Shown: positions 34,018 to 42,234 of the stretch, piece after piece
Numbering within the stretch: the stretch's first letter is position 1
Layout of the letters: the number at the start of each line of letters is the position of its first letter
Assembly: GCF_000308715.1 (NCBI RefSeq)
Contig: NZ_BAGH01000282.1
Span: 1-55,737 of the forward strand
Reading direction: 5' to 3'
DNA: 55,737 nucleotides
Source: Nocardia tenerifensis NBRC 101015
GTDB lineage: Bacteria > Actinomycetota > Actinomycetes > Mycobacteriales > Mycobacteriaceae
The notes under the pieces: generated by a model
Database searches by the model: none
What the model was told of the DNA's origin: nothing
The model's input: only the letters and a program-made list of their open reading frames with translations
Program-made: the position numbers and the translations under genes

Positions 34018-34659
34018 GTGATTCGGGTGGTCGTCGTCGATGACGAGGCGCTGGTGCGATCGGGTTTCGAGCTGATATTGAACGCGGCGAGGGACATCGA
34101 GGTGGTCGCGACGGCGACGGGGGCGGGCGCGCTGGCGGCGATCGAGCAGACGCGGCCGGACGTCGTCCTGCTCGACATCCGGATGCCCGACGTCGACGGC
34201 CTGGCGGTGCTGCGACAGCTGCGCGCCCTGCCCGACCCGCCGGTGGTCGCCATGCTGACGACCTTCGACACCGACGACTACATCCTGTCCGCATTGCGTT
34301 CGGGCGCAGCGGGTTTCGTGCTCAAGGACACCGAACCGGAGCAGCTCGCACAGCTGACGCGCACCCTCGCCGCGGGCGGTGTCGTGCTGTCGCCGAAGGT
34401 CTCGGCGGCCCTGTTGCGCCACGCCGAGCCCGCCGCCACCTTCGACGCGGACGTCGAGCGCGTCGAACGGCTCACCGAGCGGGAACGCGCGGTGCTCGTG
34501 CTGATCGCGGGCGGCCTGTCGAACGCGGAGATCGGCCAGCGGATCCACCTGAGCGTCGGCACGGTCAAGGACCATGTCAGCGCCATTCTCACCAAACTGC
34601 GGGTGTCGAGCCGGGTGCAGGCGGCGTTGCTCGCGCAGCGGGCCGGGTTGCTGCCGTGA
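34018..34659 (+). CDS. NarL/LuxR-family response regulator
   Basis: A 213-residue two-component regulator. The receiver domain has VVVDDEALVRSG at the N-terminus, phosphoacceptor Asp53 in VVLLDIRMPDVDG and the switch Lys in FVLKDTEPEQL. The LuxR helix-turn-helix is LTERERAVLVLIAGGLSNAEIGQRIHLSVGTVKDHVSAILTKL. The GTG at 34018 has AGGAGG eight bases upstream; the GTG at 34009 would be too close to that site. Its stop overlaps the start of the kinase gene (GTGA), so the pair is translationally coupled. It resembles DesR/LiaR-like envelope-stress regulators, but targets are unknown. Confidence 0.94.
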   Translation: MIRVVVVDDEALVRSGFELILNAARDIEVVATATGAGALAAIEQTRPDVVLLDIRMPDVDGLAVLRQLRALPDPPVVAMLTTFDTDDYILSALRSGAAGFVLKDTEPEQLAQLTRTLAAGGVVLSPKVSAALLRHAEPAATFDADVERVERLTERERAVLVLIAGGLSNAEIGQRIHLSVGTVKDHVSAILTKLRVSSRVQAALLAQRAGLLP

Positions 34660-35738
34660 GCCGCCTGCGGCCGTGGCTGATCGATCTGGCGCTCGTCGCC
34701 GTGGCGATGGCCGACGTGCTCCTCGACGAGGAGTACACCTCCCGCGTCGAGTTCGCGGCCGCGTGCGTCGCGTGCGCCGCCGTGCTGCTGCGCCGCCGTT
34801 TTCCGCTCGTGACGTTCGCGCTGACGCTGCCCGCGAGCTGGATGCTCGCCAATCTCGCCGCCCCCGCGATCGCCCTGTACTCGCTGGCCGAACGCACGAG
34901 CAACCGCGCGGTGCTGTGGGGTTCCGTGCTCGCCACCGCGATCGTCGCGGCCACCCCCTGGCCGCCCGGGCACCCCATCGACCAGCGCGGCATCATCGTC
35001 ACCTTCGCGTACTCGGCGGCCTGGGCGGGCGCACCGGTGCTGCTGGGCCAACTGGTTCGCACCCGGCGTGACCTGTCGGCCCGGCTGGTCGAGATCGAGC
35101 AGGCGCGCGACCACGAACGCCAACTGCACGCCCAAGCCGTGCTCGCCCGCGAACGCGCGCAGATCGGCCGCGAGATGCACGACGTCGTCGCGCACCAGGT
35201 GAGCCTGATCGCCGTGCGGGCGGGCGCGCTTCAGGTCGCGGCCACCGACCCCGAGGCGGCCGAGGCCGCGCGCACCATCCGCAGACTCAGCGTGGACACC
35301 CTGGAGGAGCTGCGCCACATGGTCACGCTGCTGCGCGCCGCGGGCGGCCAGGGCACCGAGCTGACACCCCAGCCGACGCTGGCCGATCTGCGAAAGTTGC
35401 TCGATTCCAGCGGCATCGAGGTCGAGTTGCACGGCGAACTGTCCGAGGAACTCGCGGCACCCGGGCAGCGCACGATATACCGCACGGTTCAGGAAGCCCT
35501 CACCAACGTCCGCAAACACGCGCCCGGCGCGACCGCCACCGTGCGGCTGTGGCACGACGGCGACGAACTCGGCGTCACCGTGACGAACACGGCGCCGACC
35601 CGGCCCGCCATGACGCTGCCCAGCTCCAGACACGGCCTGGTCGGTCTCGCCGAACGAGCCGAATTACTCGGCGGCTCCTTCGAATCCGGTCCCACCGCCG
35701 AGGGCGGCTACCGCGTGGCGCTGCGCCTGCCGCGCTGA
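34656..35738 (+). CDS. HisKA_3 sensor histidine kinase
   Basis: A 360-residue NarL-type kinase. Four or five membrane spans lie in residues 8-130 with no large external domain. A coiled linker leads to the HisKA_3 helix with the phospho-His175 in IGREMHDVVAHQVSLIAVRAGAL. The HATPase part has an N-box VQEALTNVRKHA and the G2-type HGLVGLAERAELLGGSF. It starts with a GTG overlapping the regulator gene by four bases. The lack of an extracytoplasmic domain suggests intramembrane sensing, as in DesK/LiaS. Confidence 0.94.
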   Translation: MSRLRPWLIDLALVAVAMADVLLDEEYTSRVEFAAACVACAAVLLRRRFPLVTFALTLPASWMLANLAAPAIALYSLAERTSNRAVLWGSVLATAIVAATPWPPGHPIDQRGIIVTFAYSAAWAGAPVLLGQLVRTRRDLSARLVEIEQARDHERQLHAQAVLARERAQIGREMHDVVAHQVSLIAVRAGALQVAATDPEAAEAARTIRRLSVDTLEELRHMVTLLRAAGGQGTELTPQPTLADLRKLLDSSGIEVELHGELSEELAAPGQRTIYRTVQEALTNVRKHAPGATATVRLWHDGDELGVTVTNTAPTRPAMTLPSSRHGLVGLAERAELLGGSFESGPTAEGGYRVALRLPR

Positions 35739-35876
35739 CCGAAAGATGGTGTGCGTCACGGGATACTGGCGAAACCCGAGAGATGTTTGCTAGCCTCGTC
35801 GACCGTGACGGTGCTCCTGTCGGCCGCCTTGTACCGAGCCCAGGGTCGGGACCGTCACGACACAAGGAGAAATCCC

Positions 35877-36272
35877 CTGTCAGTACAGTTCAATCACACC
35901 ATTGTCGGCTGCCACGATAATCGTGTGACCGCAGAATTCTGGGCAGACATCCTCGGTTCGGAACTCGGAGCGGCCTGGGGGCCGTTCATCCCGCTTCCCC
36001 TGGACAACAAAGTAACCTTCGATTTCGCGAACGTGCCTCCGCACATCACCGAGATCCAGCCTCAGCACTACGCCTTCCTGATCTCCGAAGAGGAATTCGA
36101 CGAGGCCTACGCCAAGATCCAGCGCTACAAACTGGAACACTGGGCCGACCCCCGCCAGCAGGGCGTCAACCAGATCAATCACAACGACGGCGGCCGCGGC
36201 GTCTATTTCCTGGATCCCAACGGCCACTTCATGGAATTGATCACCGTCCCCTACGGCGGCTGGCCGAGCTGA
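35877..36272 (+). CDS. VOC (glyoxalase/bleomycin-resistance) family protein
   Basis: A protein of about 131 residues with the vicinal oxygen chelate fold: VQFNHTIVGCHDNRVTAEFWADILG at the N-terminus and GRGVYFLDPNGHFMELITVPYGGW at the C-terminus. The latter includes the conserved Glu and the DPNGH turn. No ATG or GTG fits the domain start. AAGGAG at 35864-35869 lies seven bases before a CTG at 35877, which I take as the initiator. A GTG at 35751 in the same frame would add 42 residues unlike the family. The substrate is unknown. Confidence 0.85.
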   Translation: MSVQFNHTIVGCHDNRVTAEFWADILGSELGAAWGPFIPLPLDNKVTFDFANVPPHITEIQPQHYAFLISEEEFDEAYAKIQRYKLEHWADPRQQGVNQINHNDGGRGVYFLDPNGHFMELITVPYGGWPS

Positions 36273-36278
36273 AAGATC

Positions 36279-36305
36279 GGGGCGGCGTCCATCGCCGCCC
36301 CTTTT
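36279..36305 (+). terminator. Intrinsic terminator after the VOC gene
   Basis: GGGGCGGCG (36279-36287) and CGCCGCCCC (36293-36301) form a nine-pair stem with a five-base loop followed by TTTT. It stands between two convergent genes. Confidence 0.88.
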
Positions 36306-37708
36306 CATTCGTCGTATTGCTCCGGCGGCCACGGATTCGGCTTGATATTGGCCGGCTTGCGCGTCGGGATGTCGTCCCAGTCGAAATGGGTGCCGACCCA
36401 GGCTCGCGGCCGGTCGAAATTCACCTCGCCCGCGTTGAATCGGGTATCGACGAAGGAGATGTCGCCGAAGAAGTCGCCGTCGGTGAAATCGACGAAACGT
36501 CCCGCGAACGTGGTGCGCGCGAACGTGGTCGTGCCGTGGAATTCGGCTCGGCTGAAATCCGTTTCACGGGTGCCGCGGTTGCGCATGCGCGCGGGCGCGC
36601 CGATGCGGGAGTCGTCGAACGCGACGGTGCCCGCCTCGAACTGCGCGCCCTCGAAGGTGATTCGCGGGCTGGAGACCTCCGCGCCGGTGAACGCTAGATG
36701 CTGGCCGTCCAGGGTCGCGCGCTCGAACGAGGTGAGCTCGGCGTGAAACTTGGTGTCCTGGAACGAGGTTCGCGGGCCAGCGGTCCGGATGCCGGCGAAA
36801 CTCGTGCGCGGGCCGACGAAGGTCGCGTTCTCGAACGACACCGAGCCGTCGAACGCGGCGCCGTCGAAGGTGGTGCCGTCACCGGCGCGCCGGGCCTTCT
36901 CGGGCCGGGTCGAGCCGAAGCGCGCGTGGTCGAACAGCGCGGGGCCGTCCTCGAAGACGGCGTCGCGGAAGGTGACGTGCGGTCCGGCGAAGACCGCGTG
37001 CTCGAAGCAGGTACGGCCGATGAACAGCGCGCGGGCGAAGGAGATCCGGCGCCCGGTGAACACCGCGTGCCCGAAGTCGGCGCGTTCGATGACCGCGTTG
37101 GTGAAGGAGAACTCGCAGTCCGACCACGAGGTGTCGGCCGACGGCTGGAGGTGGTCGGCGATCACCTGCACGATCGTGCGGCGCACCTCCCGATCGTTCT
37201 GCCGGAACTGGTAGACGCGCTCGACCTTCAAGCCGGACTCGTCGACCGTCTCCGCCTGCGACACAAGGTGGTTCGCGCCGGCGACCGGATCGTAGGGCAG
37301 GCGCAGGTAGGCGCAGAGCACGTCGACGCACTGCTGGCGCCGGCTCGGCGAGCGGAACTCGTCGGCGATCCCGGTCATCGCGTAGACCCCGGCGATGCGC
37401 ACCGCCACGTCGGCGTCGCCCAGCTGTCGCGAGGCGGCCCCGAACAACTCGGCGAAGCGCCCGCGCTCGAGGTCCCGTTGCCGCCGGTAGGCCACCACCA
37501 GCGCGACCGCGCCGCCGACGCCGGCGGCCACCGCCAGCGCGATCTTGGTCAGGTCCAGCTGGTTCGGCGTCTCGGCCTTCGCGCCGAGCGCCAGCCACAG
37601 CAGCCACCAGGTGAGCGCCGCGATGCCGAGGCCGCACACGACCGCCGCCAGGACCGCGAGCAGCAACGCCGCGCGGTGCAGTCGGTCGCCCAACCTCCCC
37701 CATCGCAT
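36305..37708 (-). CDS. Membrane-anchored pentapeptide-repeat protein
   Basis: A 467-residue protein with two membrane spans near the N-terminus (about residues 10-35 and 50-70), a helical stretch (RRQRDLERGRFAELFGAASRQLG), then about 200 residues of irregular pentapeptide-like repeats from FTNAVIERADFGHAVFTG to TFARTTFAGRFVDFTDGDFFG. Phe recurs about every five residues, which implies a right-handed quadrilateral beta-helix facing the cytoplasm. Such helices can bind proteins such as gyrase, but here there is no evidence for any ligand. The ATG at 37706-37708 starts just before the first span. Confidence 0.85.
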   Translation of the reverse strand: MRWGRLGDRLHRAALLLAVLAAVVCGLGIAALTWWLLWLALGAKAETPNQLDLTKIALAVAAGVGGAVALVVAYRRQRDLERGRFAELFGAASRQLGDADVAVRIAGVYAMTGIADEFRSPSRRQQCVDVLCAYLRLPYDPVAGANHLVSQAETVDESGLKVERVYQFRQNDREVRRTIVQVIADHLQPSADTSWSDCEFSFTNAVIERADFGHAVFTGRRISFARALFIGRTCFEHAVFAGPHVTFRDAVFEDGPALFDHARFGSTRPEKARRAGDGTTFDGAAFDGSVSFENATFVGPRTSFAGIRTAGPRTSFQDTKFHAELTSFERATLDGQHLAFTGAEVSSPRITFEGAQFEAGTVAFDDSRIGAPARMRNRGTRETDFSRAEFHGTTTFARTTFAGRFVDFTDGDFFGDISFVDTRFNAGEVNFDRPRAWVGTHFDWDDIPTRKPANIKPNPWPPEQYDE

Positions 37709-37859
37709 TAGCGCATGGTATCCGGATTGCCGCCCGGCGACTACGGACATGATCGGCTATCGCTGTGCCCCAAACTCTTTCGATTGTCCTCTTGTCAGCA
37801 CCGGCGTGTTGGCCGCGTCGCTGGGCCGCGGCGGGCGCGCGCTCGAGTACGCTGCGGAC

Positions 37860-38273
37860 ATGTCTGCTTCCGATGCGCTCGACCCGGCGGTCGAGGTCGA
37901 GGCCGTGCACGCGCTCCTGTCCACCTGGTTGGGGACCGACGCAGGCCCGGAGGTCCTGGAACGTTTCGCCGCGACGCAGCACGACACGTTCTCCATGGTG
38001 ACCACCTCCGGCGCCAGGGTGAGCCGCTCAGAGCTGCTGTCGAGCCTGCGCCGCGCCCGCAACTCCCAGCCCGGCCTCGATATCGAGATCTCCGAGACGG
38101 AGGTGCTGCTCACCGAGGGCAACGTGACCGTGGTGCGTTTCATGGAGCGCCACCACGTCGGCGGCAAGCACGCCGACCGTTGGACGACCGCGGTGCTGAC
38201 CACCAGCGGCAACCCACTGCGCTACAGCTGGCGCGTCCTGCACGAGACGGCGGTCGCCCCCGCCGACTCGTGA
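37860..38273 (+). CDS. SnoaL/DUF4440-like protein (NTF2 fold)
   Basis: A 137-residue protein: VEAVHALLSTWLGTDAGPEVLERFAATQHDTFSMVTTSGARVSRSELLSSL, with later strands TVVRFMERHHVGGKHADRWTTAVLTT and YSWRVLHET. The pattern is that of the NTF2-like SnoaL/DUF4440 group of small-ligand enzymes and binding proteins. Function is unknown. The ATG at 37860 is the only good start at the domain boundary; the upstream open frame is the antisense of the pentapeptide gene. It ends 77 bases before the oxidase gene and may be co-transcribed with it. Confidence 0.75.
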   Translation: MSASDALDPAVEVEAVHALLSTWLGTDAGPEVLERFAATQHDTFSMVTTSGARVSRSELLSSLRRARNSQPGLDIEISETEVLLTEGNVTVVRFMERHHVGGKHADRWTTAVLTTSGNPLRYSWRVLHETAVAPADS

Positions 38274-38350
38274 TCACCGGGTAGCCGACCGCCCCCGGCC
38301 AATCGTTGTTTCCAAGCCGGAGAACGAGATTCGTGAGTACCGTCGCGACT

Positions 38351-39286
38351 ATGGCTAAAGATGTGTTGGTACTGGGGGCGGGCGTGATCGGCTTGACCAC
38401 CGCGGTCTGTTTGGCCGAGGAGGGTCACCGGGTGCGGGTGTGGGCGGAGCGCCCGCCCGCGCGCACGACGTCGGCGGTGGCGAGCGGGTTGTGGGGGCCC
38501 GGCACCACGCCGCGGGATTCGGCGTGGAGCAAGGTGACCTTCGGCGAGTTCTCCGCGCTCGCCGACGATCCGGCGTCCGGCCTGCATTTCGAACGCGGAC
38601 TTCAGGTTTCCCGCGTCTGGTCCGAACCGCCGTGGTGGGTGCACGATTTCGTCGACGTGGAGATGTGCGCGCCCGACGAGTTGCCCGAGGGCATGCTGAT
38701 CGGCTTCTGGTGCACGGCCCCGCTCATCGATCTCCCGCGCTACCTGCGCTATCTGACCGACCGCCTGGCCGCGCACGGCGTCGAGATCGAGGAGCGCACG
38801 GTGCGCGACCTGGCCGAGGCCACGGCCGCCGCGCCCGTCGTGGTGAACTGCACCGGCGTGGCGGCGGGCAAGCTCGCCGCCGACGAGGACGTGCGGCCGG
38901 TGCGCGGGCAGCACGTGATCGTCCGCAATCCCGGCCTCTCCGACTTCTACGTCGAGCTGGGCGGCGAGCACGAATGGGCGGGCTACTTCCCGCACGGCGA
39001 CCGCCTCATCCTCGGCGGCGTCCGGCAGCACGGGCAGTGGAGCCTGGACCCCGACCCCGAGGTGGCCGAGCAGATCCTGCGTCGCTGCATCGCGGTCGAG
39101 CCGAAACTCGCCGACGCCGAGGTGGTCGGTCACGAGGTCGGGCTGCGTCCCGGCCGCACCGAGGCTCGGCTCGAGGAGGAGCGCATCGGCGAGTCCCGGG
39201 TCGTGCACAACTACGGCCACGACGGGCTCGGCGTCAGCCTCTCGTGGGGCAGCGCCCGCGAGGTCGCGGGGATGCTCGCCGACTGA
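38351..39286 (+). CDS. FAD-dependent D-amino-acid oxidase family protein
   Basis: A 311-residue flavoenzyme of the DAAO type. The Rossmann dinucleotide motif VLGAGVIGLTTAVCLAE lies at about 6-22, followed by TTSAVASGLWGP, VVNCTGVAAG, the conserved VRPVRGQHVIV strand, and the C-terminal LRPGRTEARLEEE and VHNYGHDGLGVSLSWGSA. The conserved Arg and Tyr/His positions of the substrate pocket appear present, consistent with oxidation of a D-amino acid. The exact substrate is unknown. The ATG at 38351 is chosen because the FAD motif follows at once; a GTG at 38333 is also possible. Confidence 0.9.
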   Translation: MAKDVLVLGAGVIGLTTAVCLAEEGHRVRVWAERPPARTTSAVASGLWGPGTTPRDSAWSKVTFGEFSALADDPASGLHFERGLQVSRVWSEPPWWVHDFVDVEMCAPDELPEGMLIGFWCTAPLIDLPRYLRYLTDRLAAHGVEIEERTVRDLAEATAAAPVVVNCTGVAAGKLAADEDVRPVRGQHVIVRNPGLSDFYVELGGEHEWAGYFPHGDRLILGGVRQHGQWSLDPDPEVAEQILRRCIAVEPKLADAEVVGHEVGLRPGRTEARLEEERIGESRVVHNYGHDGLGVSLSWGSAREVAGMLAD

Positions 39287-39296
39287 GCGTGCCGGG

Positions 39297-40163
39297 TCAT
39301 CCGGCACCGACGGTGTGATCGTCCTTCGAAACAGACTGCGGCTGAGCCATTTCCAGGTCGAGCAGCCGCTCGGCGCGGGGCACGACGAAGGTCCGGTTGA
39401 CGAACAACCACAGGCCGACCAGCACGATCAGCGGGAGACCGGACACCAGGGACGACTCACCCGCCCGCTCCGGCGGGTAGCTGTAGATCACCACGACCCG
39501 CAGCACCGCGTCCGCCAGCAGCACCGCGCCCAGCGTCGCGGTGACGAACCGATAGACGGCCCGGAACCGCGCCGAGGCACGCCAGACCCGATCGAATCCC
39601 TCCGCTCGTAACGGATCGCCTTTCGCCGCAACGGGTTTGAGCGCGTCGCGCATGAACGGATGCTCCGTCCAGGTACTGGCGAGCACGACGAGACCGGCGA
39701 CGCCGATGTAGAACGAGCTGCGCGCCAGCACGAAACGCGCGTCGCCGCTGATCGAGGTCAGCACGACACCGGCCACGACCTCGGCGAGTACCAGCACCGC
39801 GAATCGGTCGATCGAGCGGGTGGCCCTGTCCCGCAACTGATCCCCGATGACGATCAGCGCCGCGACGACCGCCCCCACCACCATGCTCGCCGTGTCTCCC
39901 AGCCCACTCAGGTAGCACCCGATGAGTGCCGCGGTCGGCATAACCGCCATGAGAGCGGCCAGCCGCCACCGGAAGACACTGGTGTGCAACCCACCGGCGA
40001 CGGCCTTGGCGGCCAGCAGCGTCCCGCCGAGGGACAACCGGATCGCCGCGGGCAGTCCGGTCGGCGCGAGCAGCGCGAAGACCACCGTCGGAAGCAGCAG
40101 GTCGATGGCCGTGTTCGCGACCAGCACGGCCACCCATTTCCGCTTGTCGATCGTGCCGTGCAT
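39297..40163 (-). CDS. VC0807-like integral membrane protein
   Basis: A 288-residue membrane protein with about seven spans; the N-terminal NTAIDLLLPTVVFALLAPTGLPAAIRLSLGGTLLAAKAV is typical of the VC0807 family of unknown function. The tail is charged (RTFVVPRAERLLDLEMAQPQ). The ATG is at 40161-40163. It is divergent from a MarR gene across 84 bases that contain TTAGC/GCTAA repeats, so the MarR protein probably controls it. It may be a transporter or permease-like protein, but I see no evidence for a substrate. Confidence 0.75.
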   Translation of the reverse strand: MHGTIDKRKWVAVLVANTAIDLLLPTVVFALLAPTGLPAAIRLSLGGTLLAAKAVAGGLHTSVFRWRLAALMAVMPTAALIGCYLSGLGDTASMVVGAVVAALIVIGDQLRDRATRSIDRFAVLVLAEVVAGVVLTSISGDARFVLARSSFYIGVAGLVVLASTWTEHPFMRDALKPVAAKGDPLRAEGFDRVWRASARFRAVYRFVTATLGAVLLADAVLRVVVIYSYPPERAGESSLVSGLPLIVLVGLWLFVNRTFVVPRAERLLDLEMAQPQSVSKDDHTVGAG

Positions 40164-40196
40164 GTCGGCTCACCCCGTTCTCCGAATATTTCAGGT

Positions 40197-40234
40197 GCTA
40201 ATTCTCTTAGCAACTAAGATAGCCAGAGGCTAAG
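40197..40234. promoter_or_regulatory. TTAGC/GCTAA repeats, candidate MarR operator
   Basis: GCTAA-N5-TTAGC (40197-40211) overlaps CTTAG-N3-CTAAG (40206-40218), and another GCTAAG lies at 40229-40234. TATATT (40236-40241) follows and ends six bases before the MarR ATG, so the promoter, operator and a leaderless start may coincide. Confidence 0.6.
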
Positions 40235-40247
40235 GTATATTCGGGGC

Positions 40248-40727
40248 ATGACGCAAGAGGTGCCCGCGGCGGACCCGACCCTGCTCGGTCGCGAGTTCGC
40301 GACGGCCATGGTGAATTTCCACACCGCGACGGGCAGGCTCCTCGGCCTCAGCGCCGTGGAGCGCAAGTGCATGGATACGCTGCGCACGCTCGGCCCGGTG
40401 CCGGCGGGCACCATCGCCGAGCACACCGGCCTGACCACCGGCGCGGTGACCGGTCTGGTGGACCGCTTGGAGAAGGCGGGTTACGCGAAGCGCACCCGTG
40501 ATCCGAAGGACAGGCGCAGGGTCGTGGTGGAGTTGATCCCGAACGACCGGGTCGACGCGCTCTTGGCCGCGGTCTTCGTCCCGTTCGGCAGCGACATGGC
40601 CGAGCTGTCCGCGAAATACTCCCCCGCGGAGCTACGGGCGATCAATGACTGGATCCAGCGGACCACGGATATCCTCGTCGCCAATACGCAACGGATCTCT
40701 GCCCCCGATTTCGAGCACAAGCTCTGA
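40248..40727 (+). CDS. MarR-family transcriptional regulator
   Basis: A 159-residue winged-helix regulator: LSAVERKCMDTLRTLGPVPAGTIAEHTGLTTGAVTGLVDRLEKAGYAKRTRDPKDRRRVVVEL, with the canonical DPKDRR wing. A consensus-like -10 box ends six bases before the ATG. The divergent VC0807-like membrane gene is the likely target, together with its own gene, through the TTAGC/GCTAA repeats between them. The inducer is unknown. Confidence 0.92.
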   Translation: MTQEVPAADPTLLGREFATAMVNFHTATGRLLGLSAVERKCMDTLRTLGPVPAGTIAEHTGLTTGAVTGLVDRLEKAGYAKRTRDPKDRRRVVVELIPNDRVDALLAAVFVPFGSDMAELSAKYSPAELRAINDWIQRTTDILVANTQRISAPDFEHKL

Positions 40728-40757
40728 AAGGCTTGGCTGCGTAAGGGAATTCGTCAA

Positions 40758-40778
40758 CCGGCCCCTATCGCGGGCCGG
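40758..40778. terminator. Hairpin between marR and tRNA-Gly
   Basis: CCGGCCC and GGGCCGG form a seven-pair stem with a seven-base loop. It lies just beyond the 3' end of tRNA-Gly on the minus strand and just after marR on the plus strand. There is no T tract. Confidence 0.4.
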
Positions 40779-40788
40779 GACTCGGAAG

Positions 40789-40860
40789 AGCGGATGACGG
40801 GATTTGAACCCGCGACCCTCACCTTGGCAAGGTGATGCGCTACCACTGCGCTACATCCGC
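40789..40860 (-). tRNA. tRNA-Gly (anticodon GCC)
   Basis: Complete 72-base cloverleaf on the minus strand. The acceptor GCGGATG pairs with CATCCGC, the discriminator is T (typical for Gly), the anticodon stem is CACCT/AGGTG with loop TGCCA plus flanks, and the T-arm has GGTTCAAATCC. No CCA is encoded. It has regular stems, unlike the array at 6107-6554, and looks like a normal core tRNA. Confidence 0.95.
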
Positions 40861-40932
40861 ATTCGCATCTGGAGTGTTCCGGATGCGAGTAGAAACTCTA
40901 GCCTATCGTCGGCGGAAAATGCCAATCGGCGA

Positions 40933-42141
40933 TCAGGCGGCCGCGCGGGTGCGCCGCAGGCCGAGCCCGGCGGCGCTCAGGCAGGCCAGCGCGACGACCA
41001 CGACGAACCACGGGAACACCGCGCTGAGGCTCCAGGTGGTGGCGGCCCAGCCGGCGAGGATCGTCGGCAACGCCATGGCGGTGTAGGCGAGCAGGTAGTA
41101 CGCCGACATGGTCTCGCCCCGCTTGTGTTGCGGCACAACCTCGGACAGGTGGCGCAGCGATCCGCCGAAGCCGAGCCCGAAGGTGGCGCCGAGCAGCACG
41201 CCGGCGAGCAGCACGACGACCCAGTTGCCGGTGTGCAGCGCGGGCACGGTGAGCAGCAGCGCGATAGCCATGCCCGTGTCACCGCCGATGGCCGCGCGAC
41301 GCGCCGGGATCTTCGTCGCGAACAGCTGCGAGGTCGCGCCGGCCAGCGCGGTGGACGCGACCACCGCGCCGCCGAAAACCAGGTTGTGGATGCCGGTTTC
41401 GGCCGCGGCGAGCGACGGGTACAGCGACAGCAGCACGCCGAGCACCGACCAGGCCGCCATCACACCGAGCGCGGAGAACCAGAAGTCGCCCCGAATCTCC
41501 GACGGCACAGCGGGTTTCGCGATCCGGATGCGTCCGGCGATGCGACCGGTGTGCGGCTCCTCCAGCGCGATGACGCCGATGCCGATGAGCAGGCACACGA
41601 CGGTGATGACGACGTAGGGCGTGCGCAGCGGATGCGGCGCATACTGCGCGAGCAGCGCCGAGCCCAGAATCGCCACGGCCATACCGACATTGAACGCGAC
41701 GCCGGTGAGCTGGCCCGAGCGCGCGCCGTGCTTGGGCCGCAGATCCAGCAGCGCCGCCGCACCGGCGACCACGGTCGCGCCGACCGCGAACCCGTGCAAC
41801 GCGCGCGCGATCAACAGCATCACGACGTTGTCGGCGAGCAGGAACACCGCGAGCCCCGCGATCATCGTCACGAACGCGCCGAGCAGCACCGGCTTGCGCC
41901 CGACCACATCGGAGATCTTGCCCGACACCAGTACCGCGCCCAGCGCCGCGAACGCGTACACCGCGAACACGAAGGTCGTGGTGAGCGGGGAGAAGTGCCA
42001 CTCGCGCTGGTACATGCCGTACAGCGGGGCGGGTACCCCGGAAACACCGAGCGCCACCCCGCCCGCGGCCAGCACCAGGCCGTAGGCCCAGCGTTGTGAT
42101 GTCCGCTCGTCAGCGGCGGGCGTCGCAATCGTCGCTGCCAT
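40933..42141 (-). CDS. MFS transporter
   Basis: A 402-residue, 12-span major facilitator protein. The cytoplasmic loop 2-3 motif appears as VSGKISDVVGRKPVLLG, and there are Gly-rich helices throughout (YGLVLAAGGVALGVSGVPAPLYGMYQ at the N-terminus). It is probably a drug or sugar proton antiporter; specificity cannot be read. It is divergent from an ArsR-type regulator, with two GTTTGA/TCAAAC inverted repeats between them, so the regulator very likely controls it. Confidence 0.9.
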   Translation of the reverse strand: MAATIATPAADERTSQRWAYGLVLAAGGVALGVSGVPAPLYGMYQREWHFSPLTTTFVFAVYAFAALGAVLVSGKISDVVGRKPVLLGAFVTMIAGLAVFLLADNVVMLLIARALHGFAVGATVVAGAAALLDLRPKHGARSGQLTGVAFNVGMAVAILGSALLAQYAPHPLRTPYVVITVVCLLIGIGVIALEEPHTGRIAGRIRIAKPAVPSEIRGDFWFSALGVMAAWSVLGVLLSLYPSLAAAETGIHNLVFGGAVVASTALAGATSQLFATKIPARRAAIGGDTGMAIALLLTVPALHTGNWVVVLLAGVLLGATFGLGFGGSLRHLSEVVPQHKRGETMSAYYLLAYTAMALPTILAGWAATTWSLSAVFPWFVVVVALACLSAAGLGLRRTRAAA

Positions 42142-42159
42142 CGAAACTCCGATCAGGTA

Positions 42160-42216
42160 GGTTTGATAATGATCGAACCGCGTACGACAGTACCGCCCGT
42201 TTGACGATCATCAAAC
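42160..42216. promoter_or_regulatory. Two inverted repeats between the MFS and ArsR genes
   Basis: Site 1 (42160-42179) is GGTTTGAT-N4-ATCGAACC, an imperfect repeat with one mismatch. Site 2 (42199-42216) is GTTTGA-N6-TCAAAC, perfect. They lie 39 bases apart (start to start), one close to each gene, and are probable binding sites of the ArsR-type protein. Confidence 0.7.
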
Positions 42217-42234
42217 CCCCGAGTGAGGTAGATC

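Noticed and set aside
36317..37711. Plus-strand frames over the pentapeptide-repeat gene
   Set aside because: Their Glu/Arg/Val periodicity is only the complement of the pentapeptide repeats.
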